The notes: generated from the sequence alone by a model not told the origin. A stretch of DNA of 64,000 nucleotides from Paraburkholderia metrosideri (GCF_904848625.1 NZ_CAJHCP010000010.1:1-64000); one strand, 5' to 3'; shown: positions 52,564 to 62,490, counted from the stretch's first letter. Numbers and translations are program-made.

Positions 52564-53322
52564 TCAGGCAAGCAACAACAAGGTCTCGGCGAGTGAGAGC
52601 ACCGTCGTGCGCGAATCGAACGCGGTTGAAAAAAGATGATCGTGCACGACCTGATCTGGGTCGTAACAGCAGTCCTTGATCGTGAACAGACGGAAGTCCG
52701 CATCGCTCGCATAAGCAACCGACGATAGCACCACACCGGTCGACGCGATGCCCACCATGAACAGCGTATCGATTCCCTGAGCGCTAAGCTGCGCCTGCAG
52801 ATCAGTACCGAAAAACACGCTGGCACGATGCGCGATGATAAGCGGTTCACTGGGCCGCCGACCGAGTTCTGGCGCGATCTTGTCGTCGACGAAAAGACCG
52901 AGTTGTTTGATGCGTTGCCCGTTTCTATTCAACGGACTGACTTCGGGATAGCCGGGGCTAAAGTGAATCTTGGCGAAATAGACGCTGATATTTTTTGCTC
53001 GCGCGGCGTCGCACAACAGCCGCGTATTCGCGAGCAACGTGGCTGCGACCGATGGAAACAACTCGAGGATGTCGGTCTGATAATGCATGATCACCAGGGC
53101 AGTTTGCTCTGGGACGATCTGCGGAATCTGCCTGTCCGCGGTTTGCGCGACGGTACTGGTTCCCATGCCCTGTGGGTGATCAACCGGATCAACCGATCCA
53201 GATTCGATGCTTGGCGGCATAAGCGTTACGCGAGAAAGAACGTGAGCGGACTCTATCACGACCGTCGTCAAGTAAATTTCCGGAAACGAAGGCAAGAGGG
53301 TCTGGGCCGATTCCCGCGACAT
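52564..53322 (-). CDS. Isochorismatase-fold hydrolase-like protein with atypical active site
   Basis: 252 residues if ATG 53322 is used; internal starts at 53220 or 53166 are more in keeping with family length, and no start has a strong ribosome-binding site. The fold is clear: ALVIMHYQTDILELF, HRASVFFGTDLQAQLSAQGIDTLFMVGIASTGVVLSS, ADFRLFTIKDCCYDPD. But the canonical Asp of DxQ is His, the Lys before SxFxGTDL is His/Arg, and the catalytic Cys after the GIAST turn is Val. I recall a subgroup with HYQ and TxGVVLS. Cysteine hydrolase activity is therefore doubtful; a different chemistry or binding role is possible. Confidence 0.85.
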   Translation of the reverse strand: MSRESAQTLLPSFPEIYLTTVVIESAHVLSRVTLMPPSIESGSVDPVDHPQGMGTSTVAQTADRQIPQIVPEQTALVIMHYQTDILELFPSVAATLLANTRLLCDAARAKNISVYFAKIHFSPGYPEVSPLNRNGQRIKQLGLFVDDKIAPELGRRPSEPLIIAHRASVFFGTDLQAQLSAQGIDTLFMVGIASTGVVLSSVAYASDADFRLFTIKDCCYDPDQVVHDHLFSTAFDSRTTVLSLAETLLLLA

Positions 53323-53361
53323 ACGCTGATTTAACCTGCTAAAAGCTTAGGCTGTCCGCGT

Positions 53362-56300
53362 TCACCACGTATATTTCGCGCCCACACGCAACGCATACTG
53401 GTAGTAGTTTTGCTGTCCCCACGAGCCGGAGACATTCGTCCATGCTGTCCATCGTTTTCCGAGATCTGCATTGACGCCGAGTTTCGCCTCGAAGCGGTTG
53501 TGCGGATACAGGCTGCCCACAGGCAACTGGTTGAAGCTGACGCTGCTATCCGTATCCGAATACCACCAGTTCACCGTGAAATACGGCTGCACCTTTCGAC
53601 CGTCCACCTGGGTCCACGTGCGGCTCGTGCGAATGCCAAGCCGGGTGACAATCCCGCTCGAATCGGCTCCGCTCACGCGGGTGCCATTGGGCTCCGTAAT
53701 ATCGTTCTCGCTGTAGTCAAGATAGATCAGTTGCGCCTGAGGCTCGACCACCCAGTCGTACGCTACGGGCAACGCGTATCCGACCTCTCCGGACACTCCG
53801 AGTCCTTGCGCGTTGTACTTGACTGTCGGCAACTGGTCGCCTTCGACGCGGTTCGAGAACCATCCGTACTGGAACCACGTATCGACATACGCGCCCAGCT
53901 TCTGAGCATCGTTCTGATACCACGTACCGTAAGCGCCGATAGCCCAGCCTTCGACGTCGCCCTTGGCGTGGGCGGTATTGCCTTGTGCATCGGCGTCGCT
54001 GTTCGCGGTGCCGTAGCTCGCCATGACGCCGGCGTGCAGCCGGTCCGTATCGCTCGCCAGCTTCCATTTCGCAACTTCGAGGCCGCCATTCAGCAGAAAG
54101 GAATTCGAGCTGGTCTTGAAGACACCGTCTTTGCTTTCGGAACCTTCCCAGCGTCCCACGACCCGAAGCCAGCCGGACTTTGCCTTGTCCGAATCAGGAT
54201 TGAAACCTTGACCTTCGACGTACTGCGGCTCGCCCAGCCGGTCATGCAGACTATGGACGAACATCATCGCGGCGAGCCTTTGATTAGCCTCGTAGGCAGC
54301 CACTTCGGGCCGGTACAGGGGTGCGGGCGGCCCAGGGGGCGCGGGCGGAGCCGGTGGTCCTGGAGGCGCCGGTGGCCCCGGAGGGCTCGGAGGAACCGGA
54401 GGATTGGGCGGCGCCGCCTGCTCGGAGCGCAGATACCAGGCATCCGTGGCGCTGCCGTCGTCGGCACCGCGAAACAGCTTGTATTCATAGGGCCCTGCCA
54501 CGGCACGCCCTTTCAGCGCGAACGCATTCGCGTCGCTGGCGACAGGCGTCTTGTCGAGAATCTCGACAACCGGAATTCCGTTGGCGCTCGTGACTGCACC
54601 CGCCCCGCCGATATTGCTGACCTGAATTCGCGTGGCACCGCCCGCACCCGTTCGGGTCGAATCGACCACCAGCATGTCGGACCGGCTATTGGCCCCACCC
54701 TCGTTGAGGACCGTATTCAGCTTCAGCGTGCCGCCGTTCGACACGAATACGCCGCCACCGTCCTGGCCGGCGGTCTGACCGCCGCCAATAACAAGCACGT
54801 TGCCCACCGCGCGAGCTCCGCCCGTCAGATCGATCGTGCCGCTGTTCGTGAAGGTAGTGACGCCGAGTATCTGTCCTTGCACCGCCCCGCCCGGCACGGG
54901 CGTGTTGTTGACCTGCCCCAACGGCAAATACGCGCCAGCGGAATTGAAGGTACTGATGCCCGCCGCCGGTTGGGCGGACAGGTTCAGCGTACCGGTATTG
55001 TTGATCGAGTTATTGCCGCTGTTCCCCAAGTTGCTCACGGCGACGTTCCACGTGTCACGGGTGCCACTACCGGTACTGTCCGCGAAGCTGCGCAGGTTCC
55101 ACACGCCGCTGTTTTCGAAAGTCACCGCTGAGACGGATGCGTTGACCACTCCGGTCAGCTGTCCCGCGTTGGTCAACGCGAAGACCGGCGATGACGATGC
55201 AGCGACGCCGCTGACCGGCGCGAACGCCGCAACAGGTTCCGCGGGATCAACCGGGTCGAGCGTGACGTTATCGCTGGCCCCGAGGCCGGAGGTATCCGCG
55301 AGCACCGCCATGTCGCTCAGCCCGCCGATGCTGGAAGTGTTGTTCAGCACCTGCGTCGCGCCGCCGAGCGAGACGCCGACGCTGCTCCCCCACCCTGCGC
55401 TCACGGGCGCGCTATTGCGGATCGCAATCGACCCGCCCTCGGTGCGTCCGTCGATGCCGGTCGAATTTGCGCCCTTCGTGCTGACAGCGCCCTCGTTGAC
55501 GACCGAAATGGCCGCCTCTGCGGTCGCTTCGGCGAGAATGCCGGCGCTATTCGTGGCACCGAAAGTCTGTATAGGGCCCGTGTTCGTGATGGTCTGGGCG
55601 CCGGTGGACGAGCGCGTGTGAATGCCTTGCTGCCGATCGCCCCGGGCGATGAGCTCGCCGCTGTTCGCGACGGTCAGCGTGCCGAGTCCGGTGCCCGTGT
55701 AGGCGTTCGCCGCAAGCAGCGCTGCGCCGGACCCGTTGACATCGATCTTCGGGCCGGTGAAGGACACGCTGACGTCCCCACCCTGGCTGTATCCCTGAAG
55801 TCCGAACGACGCGGTGCCGGTGCCGTCGCCGCTGCCCGCATCCGAATGCGTGACGATCGTGCCTTGCGCCGCAATGCCCACCGTTCCGGTTGCGGACGTC
55901 GCGGTGGCATAAATGCCATTGGCATTGGTGTTGAACGTTTCGATCCCGCTGCCGGTGTAGTTGACCTGAACATTTCCGCCACTCGAATCAGCGCGGATAC
56001 CCCCCGCGCCCAGCCCGTGCACGGTCATCGCGCCGCCGTAGTCGACCCCGACATTGCCGCTCTCCGAGCTGACGATAATTCCCTGACCGCGCAACGTCGC
56101 CGCGCTCCCCAGCACTGAGATGTTCCCGTTGCCCGTCACGAGGACACTGCCGGTACCGCGCGCAGTCAGATAGATGGCGCGCGCGCCGCTTACGTCCGCC
56201 GGGTTGCCGACCGTCAGGACGCCCTGGTTGTCGACCGAAATGCTGGTGTTCGTCGCCGTGGCTGCATTCGCGTAGATACCGTGCGCAGCAGCACCGGTCG

Positions 56301-57249
56301 TGGTGATCGCGCCCGCGTTGCTAATGTCGATCAAACCGCCGCTTGCAGTCGACCGGATGCCGGAGCCGTTCAATCCATTGGTCGTGATCGCTCCGGTATT
56401 GCGCACGCTCGTCGTGCCCAATCCGGCCTCCGTGTAGATCCCAAACGCGTTGGTACCCTGGTCCTGAATCGTCGCGGCGCTTTCGATCGTGGTGTTTCCG
56501 GCTCCCGTCGCGCGCGTATGGATGCCCGCATGGTTGCTGGCGGCAGACGTTGCGTTGGTGTTATCGACAGAAAGATTGATGCCGTTCCCGAGCGTCACGG
56601 CAATATTGCCGGCGTTGACCGCCTTGAGCCAAAGCGCATTGCCGCCCGCAACAGAAATGGTGCCGCTGCCGTTGTGCACGACCGACACGTTGCCGCCTCC
56701 GGTCGCATTGATATCCAGTCCGTCCCGCTCGTTTCCAACCACTTTATCGGTGATGTTCAGCGTGGTTCCTGGGGCGACCGAAATACTCGATGTCCCGGCC
56801 GACACGTTCGTGACGGACACGCCATCCTGGCTGCTGGCCTGCATCGTGATCGAGTCGGTGCCTGCGGAGAAAAGCACCGACGCATTGCCCGTCCCGCTCG
56901 TGACCTGACTTTGCACACCGTTCGCTGCGTTGCCGCCGTTATTGGTGATCGTCGTGCCGGACAGGGAAACGGTCGCATTCGCAGCGCCAGCGGCCGCCCG
57001 GATGCTGTTGCCGGTGGCCGTCGTCACAGTCGTGCCGGTGGTGGTCGTGATTGTCGCGGGTGTGCCTGACGCGGGCAGGCAAACGACACTGGTATAAGTA
57101 CCCGAGAGTGACCCACATCCTCCGGTTTGCGCTCGCACGGAGGTTGCACCGAGCAGAATTGCCCCGACTTGCGTCATCAGGATCACTGAAGAACCTGCTG
57201 GCATGGTGAATCGCACGTTTAAAGCCAGCTTTCCCAACATTGATTCCAT
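53362..57249 (-). CDS. Autotransporter (type Va secretion) with barrel domain
   Basis: 1295 residues. GGGAGAGC precedes the ATG. A leader of about 40 residues ends GATSVRAQ. The passenger (about 41-945) is a Gly/Ser/Thr/Asn-rich beta-helix of repeated units such as ITTTGAAAHGIYANA, TIVTHSDAGSG and NTGPIQTFGATNSAGIL. A Pro-rich linker (about 945-980, PP-x-PP repeats) leads to the outer-membrane beta-barrel (about 1025-1295). The barrel contains GWAIGAYGTWY, QAQLIYLDY and the C-terminal LRVGAKYTW with the terminal aromatic needed for Bam insertion. Likely a surface adhesin-like protein. No protease or lipase motif seen in the passenger. Confidence 0.93.
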   Translation of the reverse strand: MESMLGKLALNVRFTMPAGSSVILMTQVGAILLGATSVRAQTGGCGSLSGTYTSVVCLPASGTPATITTTTGTTVTTATGNSIRAAAGAANATVSLSGTTITNNGGNAANGVQSQVTSGTGNASVLFSAGTDSITMQASSQDGVSVTNVSAGTSSISVAPGTTLNITDKVVGNERDGLDINATGGGNVSVVHNGSGTISVAGGNALWLKAVNAGNIAVTLGNGINLSVDNTNATSAASNHAGIHTRATGAGNTTIESAATIQDQGTNAFGIYTEAGLGTTSVRNTGAITTNGLNGSGIRSTASGGLIDISNAGAITTTGAAAHGIYANAATATNTSISVDNQGVLTVGNPADVSGARAIYLTARGTGSVLVTGNGNISVLGSAATLRGQGIIVSSESGNVGVDYGGAMTVHGLGAGGIRADSSGGNVQVNYTGSGIETFNTNANGIYATATSATGTVGIAAQGTIVTHSDAGSGDGTGTASFGLQGYSQGGDVSVSFTGPKIDVNGSGAALLAANAYTGTGLGTLTVANSGELIARGDRQQGIHTRSSTGAQTITNTGPIQTFGATNSAGILAEATAEAAISVVNEGAVSTKGANSTGIDGRTEGGSIAIRNSAPVSAGWGSSVGVSLGGATQVLNNTSSIGGLSDMAVLADTSGLGASDNVTLDPVDPAEPVAAFAPVSGVAASSSPVFALTNAGQLTGVVNASVSAVTFENSGVWNLRSFADSTGSGTRDTWNVAVSNLGNSGNNSINNTGTLNLSAQPAAGISTFNSAGAYLPLGQVNNTPVPGGAVQGQILGVTTFTNSGTIDLTGGARAVGNVLVIGGGQTAGQDGGGVFVSNGGTLKLNTVLNEGGANSRSDMLVVDSTRTGAGGATRIQVSNIGGAGAVTSANGIPVVEILDKTPVASDANAFALKGRAVAGPYEYKLFRGADDGSATDAWYLRSEQAAPPNPPVPPSPPGPPAPPGPPAPPAPPGPPAPLYRPEVAAYEANQRLAAMMFVHSLHDRLGEPQYVEGQGFNPDSDKAKSGWLRVVGRWEGSESKDGVFKTSSNSFLLNGGLEVAKWKLASDTDRLHAGVMASYGTANSDADAQGNTAHAKGDVEGWAIGAYGTWYQNDAQKLGAYVDTWFQYGWFSNRVEGDQLPTVKYNAQGLGVSGEVGYALPVAYDWVVEPQAQLIYLDYSENDITEPNGTRVSGADSSGIVTRLGIRTSRTWTQVDGRKVQPYFTVNWWYSDTDSSVSFNQLPVGSLYPHNRFEAKLGVNADLGKRWTAWTNVSGSWGQQNYYQYALRVGAKYTW

Positions 57250-57523
57250 CTTGCTCTCCCTGCACGAAGTACGTCAGAAGGCAAACGGAAAGAAAATGAT
57301 AGGACAATTCGTAATGTTTAGACAATCTTATTGCCAGGGGATTACGTGATTGAAACTAGCTGGCCTTTTTTAAGCGGACTCAACATTTTGGAGTTTGTGG
57401 AAACTGCGAGGCAGTACACACCCGGATGCGCTGCCTACAACACCCTCTGTATCAGACTACCCAGTGCCGAACGTTCATGACCACGGGCCTCAAATCGCCA
57501 TCATGCTTCATGACTAAATGAAG
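57250..57523. other. Intergenic between LacI and autotransporter genes
   Basis: 274 bases, AT-richer than the flanks (57290-57400). It holds the autotransporter promoter and the end of the leftward LacI unit. No gene or strong hairpin recognised. Confidence 0.4.
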
Positions 57524-58579
57524 CTAGCGGTCAAACTCCTTTGTTTGTTCCGCCTCTTCAAACATCTTGCCGAAACCGGTGGGCACAAGGATGAGCGACC
57601 TGTCGGCAGGATCCTGCTTTTCAATCAGCGCGAACGCTTCAGAAATGATCTTTTCCACGTCTTGCCGCAACATAGTTACGTCGAACGGTAGGTATGCCGC
57701 GAACGGATCCCAATCGAAGCAGCCAACAACGATCGTCTTCCACGCGTCGTGCGGCAATGTCGCCATAAACTGAACCAGGCCCTCAAGCGCGGTAATCGAA
57801 TTCATCAGCAAGCCGAACGGGGGGCGCCCGAGCTTCTGGCAGCGGCTGGTCAGCGCCCGGTTGGCAGCCGCCGCGTTGTAGCCGCAGCACTCGATAGCAT
57901 CTTTTGCCGGCGCTATTCCTCTCGCCTTAAAAGCGTCCCGAAATCCTGCGATACGCATCTCGGTTGCATATTCATTGGCGACGCCGCCCAACAGGACCAA
58001 CTCATCCGTTGAATGACCCCGTGCCAGCAATTTCTCAATCAGCACCTCGGTGATCTCCGCCGCTCCTTTGCGATTGTCCGTAACGACCGATGGCGCTCCA
58101 TCGCCGGGCAGGTCGAGGTTGATAGAAGGCACGCTCGCGGCCGAGCAGAGATTGTTCAACGGCGTCGGATTTCGCATACCGGCAATGAATAGCAACTCAA
58201 CGCGTTGGGACAGAAGTGTTTCCGTGACACTCACTTCTACTTCCGGGTCGCGCTGGGTCCCTACGACTATCGGACAAAGTCCGCGGCTACGGGCCTGGTC
58301 TTCAAAGGTCTGAGCAAGCCCTGCAAAAAAACGGTTCCGATAGTGCGGAAGAATCATCCCCGCGAGTCCCGATCGCGATAGCCGAAGCCCTCGCGCTTTC
58401 ATGTTGACGTTGTATCCAAGCTCCCGCGCGCAGTCGAGAATTCGATTCGCTGTCTCCTCCTTGATGCGATAGCGGGCCCAGTTGCCGTTCAACACCATGC
58501 TCACTGTCGATGTTGAAGAACCAGTCTTCTCTGCGATGTCGTAAATCGTGGACTTTCGTCCGGGGTTGCTGCTTGCCAT
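57524..58579 (-). CDS. LacI-family repressor
   Basis: 351 residues from ATG 58579 with CGGAGTC eight bases upstream; ATG 58612 would add a non-conserved extension. The HTH (about 12-60; TIYDIAEKTGSSTSTVSMVLNGNWARYRIKEETANRIL) is a LacI head-piece, and ELGYNVNMKARGLRLSRSGLAGMILPHYRNRFF starts the ribose-binding-like core. Two perfect palindromes at 58677 and 58710 lie in the shared promoter with the sugar ABC operon. It most likely represses that operon until its sugar arrives. Confidence 0.93.
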   Translation of the reverse strand: MASSNPGRKSTIYDIAEKTGSSTSTVSMVLNGNWARYRIKEETANRILDCARELGYNVNMKARGLRLSRSGLAGMILPHYRNRFFAGLAQTFEDQARSRGLCPIVVGTQRDPEVEVSVTETLLSQRVELLFIAGMRNPTPLNNLCSAASVPSINLDLPGDGAPSVVTDNRKGAAEITEVLIEKLLARGHSTDELVLLGGVANEYATEMRIAGFRDAFKARGIAPAKDAIECCGYNAAAANRALTSRCQKLGRPPFGLLMNSITALEGLVQFMATLPHDAWKTIVVGCFDWDPFAAYLPFDVTMLRQDVEKIISEAFALIEKQDPADRSLILVPTGFGKMFEEAEQTKEFDR

Positions 58580-58676
58580 CAACGTGACTCCGAGGGCATT
58601 TCCGCCGTTCATGTGTTTCGAAGGTAACCGTTTGGAAAAAGGTGCCGTACCAGGGTAACTCCGGGGTCGACCGATT

Positions 58677-58694
58677 TGCTGAATAGATTCAGCA
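58677..58694. promoter_or_regulatory. LacI-family operator 1
   Basis: TGCTGAATAGATTCAGCA, 8-bp perfect arms with an AG centre. It is 33 bases (about three helical turns) from operator 2, so two repressor dimers could bind the same face of the DNA. Confidence 0.85.
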
Positions 58695-58709
58695 TACACC
58701 AACCCGAAC

Positions 58710-58727
58710 TGCTGAATGGATTCAGCA
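58710..58727. promoter_or_regulatory. LacI-family operator 2
   Basis: TGCTGAATGGATTCAGCA, differing from operator 1 only at one central base. It lies 83 bases before the binding-protein start and within the divergent promoter region. Confidence 0.85.
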
Positions 58728-58809
58728 AAAGTTTAGCAAAGTGATAAGCGGGTTTTCCTAACACTCATCGGGCGTCTGCCGGGTAGGTCGGGCGTCCAAC
58801 GGAGGAGAC

Positions 58810-59802
58810 ATGTTCAAGAACATCATCCGCACTTTGGGCGCAAGCGCGGTCGCGCTGGCTTTGACGACGGGCTTCGCATCGGCTTCTCCCGATAAGCCGG
58901 TAATCGGTATTGTTGTAAAGATTGGCGGCATTCCCTGGTTCAACGCGATGGAAGCGGGAATCAAGAAGCGTGCTGACCAGCTTGGGGTCAAGGCATTCAT
59001 GGTCGGACCGACGAGCGCTGACCCTGCGCTTCAGGTGCGTGCCATCGAAGACCTGATTGCGCAGCACGTAGATGTCATTGGCGTGGTACCGAACGACGCA
59101 CAGGTGCTGGAGCCTGTTCTTCAGCGCGCTCGGGCCGCTGGTATCAAGGTCATCACGCACGAGTCCCCGAAACAGCAGAACGCGGATTGGGACTTTGAAC
59201 TGGCATCTGTCAAAGGATTTGGCGATGCTTACGGAAAACGCCTCGGCGAGGCGCTGGGCGGAAAAGGCGAATATGCAGTGTTCGTCGGGTCCCTGACCGT
59301 GCCACTTCATAACGCGTGGGCGGATGCGGCCAACGCCTATATCAAGGCCAACTATCCGGGGATGACCCTCGTCGGCGACCGCTACGGCGTCGCTGAAGAC
59401 GTGGACGCGTCGCGCAAGACAGCACTCGACCTGATGCGTGCTCATCCTAACCTGAGAGGCATCCTTGCGTTCGGCAGCCAGGGGCCCATCGGCGCAGCCC
59501 GCGCCGTTGATGAGCAACAGGCAAAAGGAAAGGTCCTGGTTCTCGGACCGTTCTCGCCGGGACAAGGTCGAAAGCTCGTCCACGACGGCGTGCTAAGCGG
59601 CGGATACATGTGGAATCCGGAAGTCGCTGGAGAAGTATTTGTGACCTTAGGCACGATGCTCGCGAAAGGACAGCCGATTAAAGACGGCACGAATATCCCA
59701 GGCCTGGGCGTCGTTCATCCCGTTGGCCACAACCTGATTGTCGACAACCTGGTGGACCTCAACGCCAAGACCGTGGACGACCTCGCAAAGATGGGCCTCT
59801 GA
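58810..59802 (+). CDS. Sugar ABC transporter substrate-binding protein (RhaS/LsrB-like)
   Basis: 330 residues. Signal peptide FKNIIRTLGASAVALALTTGFASAS; CGGAGGAG before the ATG. Periplasmic-binding protein type I features are VKIGGIPWFNAMEAGIKKRA, VIGVVPNDAQVLEPVLQRARAAGIKVITHESP and ILAFGSQGPIGAARAV. It captures a ketose or deoxysugar in the periplasm. First gene of the importer operon; the ATPase follows after 113 bases. Sugar specificity is inferred only from the downstream epimerase. Confidence 0.93.
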   Translation: MFKNIIRTLGASAVALALTTGFASASPDKPVIGIVVKIGGIPWFNAMEAGIKKRADQLGVKAFMVGPTSADPALQVRAIEDLIAQHVDVIGVVPNDAQVLEPVLQRARAAGIKVITHESPKQQNADWDFELASVKGFGDAYGKRLGEALGGKGEYAVFVGSLTVPLHNAWADAANAYIKANYPGMTLVGDRYGVAEDVDASRKTALDLMRAHPNLRGILAFGSQGPIGAARAVDEQQAKGKVLVLGPFSPGQGRKLVHDGVLSGGYMWNPEVAGEVFVTLGTMLAKGQPIKDGTNIPGLGVVHPVGHNLIVDNLVDLNAKTVDDLAKMGL

Positions 59803-59915
59803 GCGTATTTCCTTGCCGAACGGGTGAGCGCGGCAGCACACCGCTCACCCGGAAGTAAACGGTGCGACACGTTTGGTCGTGGCCGGTTACGTGACAGTGC
59901 CATCGGAGCGTTTCC

Positions 59916-61484
59916 ATGAGTCATCCAGCTTCCACCAACACCCTTCGTTCTGAGCATGGCGTTGCAAATCCGGCATCGACCGCGCTCGACGCAGACCGTG
60001 CGCCACTGCTCAAGCTCGAGAACATCTCCAAAATCTTCGGCGGCGTTAAGGCGCTGCGGGCCGTGACGTTCGACGTCATGCCCGGCGAGGTTCTATGCCT
60101 CGCTGGCGAGAATGGCTGCGGCAAGAGCACCATCATCAAGATTATCAGTGGGGTCTATCAGCCGGAGCCGGGCGCGGTGATGCTCATGGATGGTGAGTCA
60201 ATCGAAGGCCTGGACCCGGCGAGAGCCCGTGATCTCGGCATTCAGGTCATCTGGCAAGACCTGGCGCTTTTCCCCGAAATGACCGTCGCGGAAAATATCG
60301 CTTTCGAGCAGAACCTCGGGTCTCGTCCGCGTCTCGTCAGCTACGGGAAGATGAAGGAAGCGGCGCGCCGGATTCTTGAACGACTCGGCGTCTCCGTCGA
60401 CCTCAACCGCTCTGTTCGCTCACTGTCTATCGCTCAACGGCAGGTCGTGGCAATCGCCAGAGCGCTTGTTCGCGACGCGCGACTTGTCTTCATGGACGAG
60501 CCAACGGCCTCGCTCAGCCACGCCGAGACCCAAGCCCTTTTGAAAATTGTGCGCCGGCTTTCTGCGGATGGCATTGCAGTCGTGTTCGTCAGCCATCGGC
60601 TCGCTGAAGTGTTAGATGTCTGCACCCGCGTGACCGTTTTCCGCGATGGACAGTATGTTGGAACTTTCCCCACCGAAGGGATGACGCAGACCCGTCTTAC
60701 CGAACTGATGACGGGCCGCACCTTCGACTACGAAGTACGTACGACCAACTTATCGAAAGCACCGGTCGTGCTGGAGGTGCAGGGTTTGTCACGCGCACGT
60801 CAGTACCACGACGTGTCGTTCAAGGTGCGACGGGGCGAGATTCTCGGTGTCACGGGACGCCTTGGCGCAGGTAGAACGGAAGTTGCATTGTCGCTGTTCG
60901 GCATGACACGTCCCAATGCGGGCTCCATCCTGCTCGACGGTAAAGCCCTGTCGGTGCGCACGAATCGTGATGCTATCCGCGCAGGCATTGCCTATGTATC
61001 TGAAGACCGTCTCCAACTCGGACTCGTGCAGCCGCAATCAATCGGCGACAACACGGTGGCGGCCGTGCTCGACGACCTTCTGGACAGTACTCATCTGATT
61101 GCTGCCAAAAAGCGAAACGCGCTGATTCAAGACTGGATTCAACAACTGGCCGTGAAAATCGGCAAGCCCGACGATGCGGTCTCCACATTGTCGGGTGGTA
61201 ACCAGCAGCGCATTGTGCTCGCCAAGTGGCTGGCAACCAACCCGAAGCTCCTGATTCTGGATTCGCCCACCGTAGGCGTCGACGTCGGCGCCCGGGCTGG
61301 CATCTTCGCCATCATTCACAAGCTCGCTTCTGAGGGAATGGCCATCCTGCTTATCTCCGACGAGATTCCGGAGGTCTACTTCAACTCCGACCGAATTCTG
61401 CACATGCGCGATGGACGCATCGTTAAAGAGTACGTGCCGGGAACGACAACGATGGAACAAATCGAGCGAGACGTCCATGCCTGA
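59916..61484 (+). CDS. Sugar ABC transporter, double ATP-binding protein
   Basis: 522 residues with two ABC domains. Domain 1: Walker A GENGCGKST, Walker B LVFMDEPT, but a non-canonical signature LSIAQRQ. Domain 2: degenerate Walker A GRLGAGRTE, a good signature LSGGNQQR and Walker B LLILDSPT with Ser in place of Glu. This asymmetric pattern is standard in carbohydrate CUT2 importers (RbsA/XylG/AraG). The stop overlaps the permease ATG (61477-61484), showing tight coupling. Confidence 0.95.
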   Translation: MSHPASTNTLRSEHGVANPASTALDADRAPLLKLENISKIFGGVKALRAVTFDVMPGEVLCLAGENGCGKSTIIKIISGVYQPEPGAVMLMDGESIEGLDPARARDLGIQVIWQDLALFPEMTVAENIAFEQNLGSRPRLVSYGKMKEAARRILERLGVSVDLNRSVRSLSIAQRQVVAIARALVRDARLVFMDEPTASLSHAETQALLKIVRRLSADGIAVVFVSHRLAEVLDVCTRVTVFRDGQYVGTFPTEGMTQTRLTELMTGRTFDYEVRTTNLSKAPVVLEVQGLSRARQYHDVSFKVRRGEILGVTGRLGAGRTEVALSLFGMTRPNAGSILLDGKALSVRTNRDAIRAGIAYVSEDRLQLGLVQPQSIGDNTVAAVLDDLLDSTHLIAAKKRNALIQDWIQQLAVKIGKPDDAVSTLSGGNQQRIVLAKWLATNPKLLILDSPTVGVDVGARAGIFAIIHKLASEGMAILLISDEIPEVYFNSDRILHMRDGRIVKEYVPGTTTMEQIERDVHA

Positions 61485-62490
61485 TTTTCGCAAACTCGGA
61501 ATCGGTTCGATTGAGGCCCTGCTGATTCTCGTTATCGCCATCATGGTGATTGGCCTCAGCCTTTCAACCTCGACCTTCCTCACGGCGCCCAACCTGTTCG
61601 ACCTGCTCAACCAGAGTTCCGTCAACATCATTTTTGCAGTCGGCCTGCTGGTCGTGCTGATTGCCGGTGGCATTGATATTTCATTTGCCGTCGGTGCCTC
61701 GGTGGTTCAGTACCTCACTGCATTGACCGTGATGCGACTCGGCGGCGGCAATTGGGCGCTCGGCTTCATCGTGTCGGCATTCTTCGGGTTTCTGCTTGGC
61801 TCCATCAACGCGACGATTATCTACAGATTCCGCATCGTCTCGATTGTGGTGACGATTGCCACGTTCAACGTGTTCTTCGGTGGATTGATGTTTCTCACCG
61901 GCGGAGTCTCCATCTACGACCTGCCTGACTGGTGGACGGACAGAGTCTCCCTGATCCATTTCAGCACCGTGAGTGGCAATGCGAACCTCGCACTGCCTGT
62001 GGCCGTGATGGTCGTCATGGTCATCGCAACCTGGTTTCTATTGCGACGCACGACAACGGGTCGGCAGCTCTACGCAATGGGCGACAACCCCGAAGCAGCG
62101 CGACGCGTAGGGGTCAACATCGGTGCGATGCATTACATCGCGTTCGGCTGGCTCGGCATGATGGCCGGCATCGCCGGACTGATGCAAGCCCACTACGTTC
62201 AGGAAGTCGTACCGAACGCGTTTTATGGACGTGAACTGGATGTGCTCGCTGCAGTGGTGCTGGGCGGTGCGAGGTTGGGCGGTGGGAGGGGCACGATTCT
62301 CGGGGCCATCCTCGGCATCCTTCTGACCGCCATCACCGCAAATGGCTTGAACCTGCTGGGCATCTCGCCGTACGCGTTCAAGATGATTATCGGTGCCATC
62401 ATCCTCATCGCCATTACGTTGTCGAGCGGCGGCTTCGCCAAGCTCGTCGGTGCGCGATTCACGTCACAAAGCGTAAAGGCCTCGTCATGA
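61477..62490 (+). CDS. Sugar ABC transporter permease 1
   Basis: 337 residues from ATG 61477, overlapping the ATPase gene by 8 bases; this overlap and the MPDFRKLGIGSIEALL opening fix the start. About 8-10 membrane segments; NIIFAVGLLVVLIAGGIDISFAVGA and NPEAARRVGVNIGAMHYIAFGWLGMMAGIAGLM carry the EAA-like loop of RbsC-type permeases. It overlaps the second permease by an ATGA. Confidence 0.94.
   Translation: MPDFRKLGIGSIEALLILVIAIMVIGLSLSTSTFLTAPNLFDLLNQSSVNIIFAVGLLVVLIAGGIDISFAVGASVVQYLTALTVMRLGGGNWALGFIVSAFFGFLLGSINATIIYRFRIVSIVVTIATFNVFFGGLMFLTGGVSIYDLPDWWTDRVSLIHFSTVSGNANLALPVAVMVVMVIATWFLLRRTTTGRQLYAMGDNPEAARRVGVNIGAMHYIAFGWLGMMAGIAGLMQAHYVQEVVPNAFYGRELDVLAAVVLGGARLGGGRGTILGAILGILLTAITANGLNLLGISPYAFKMIIGAIILIAITLSSGGFAKLVGARFTSQSVKASS

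Noticed and set aside
54310..54410. Tandem GC-rich repeats suggestive of a minisatellite or CRISPR-like array
   Set aside because: They encode the Pro-rich PPxPP linker of the autotransporter in frame. No spacers or direct-repeat/spacer pattern exists anywhere in the window.
53410..55131. Long rightward open frame (about 570 codons) opposite the autotransporter
   Set aside because: It is the antisense of a GC-rich, repeat-rich coding region. Its translation is Arg/His/Ala-rich without domain patterns, and there is no ribosome-binding site.
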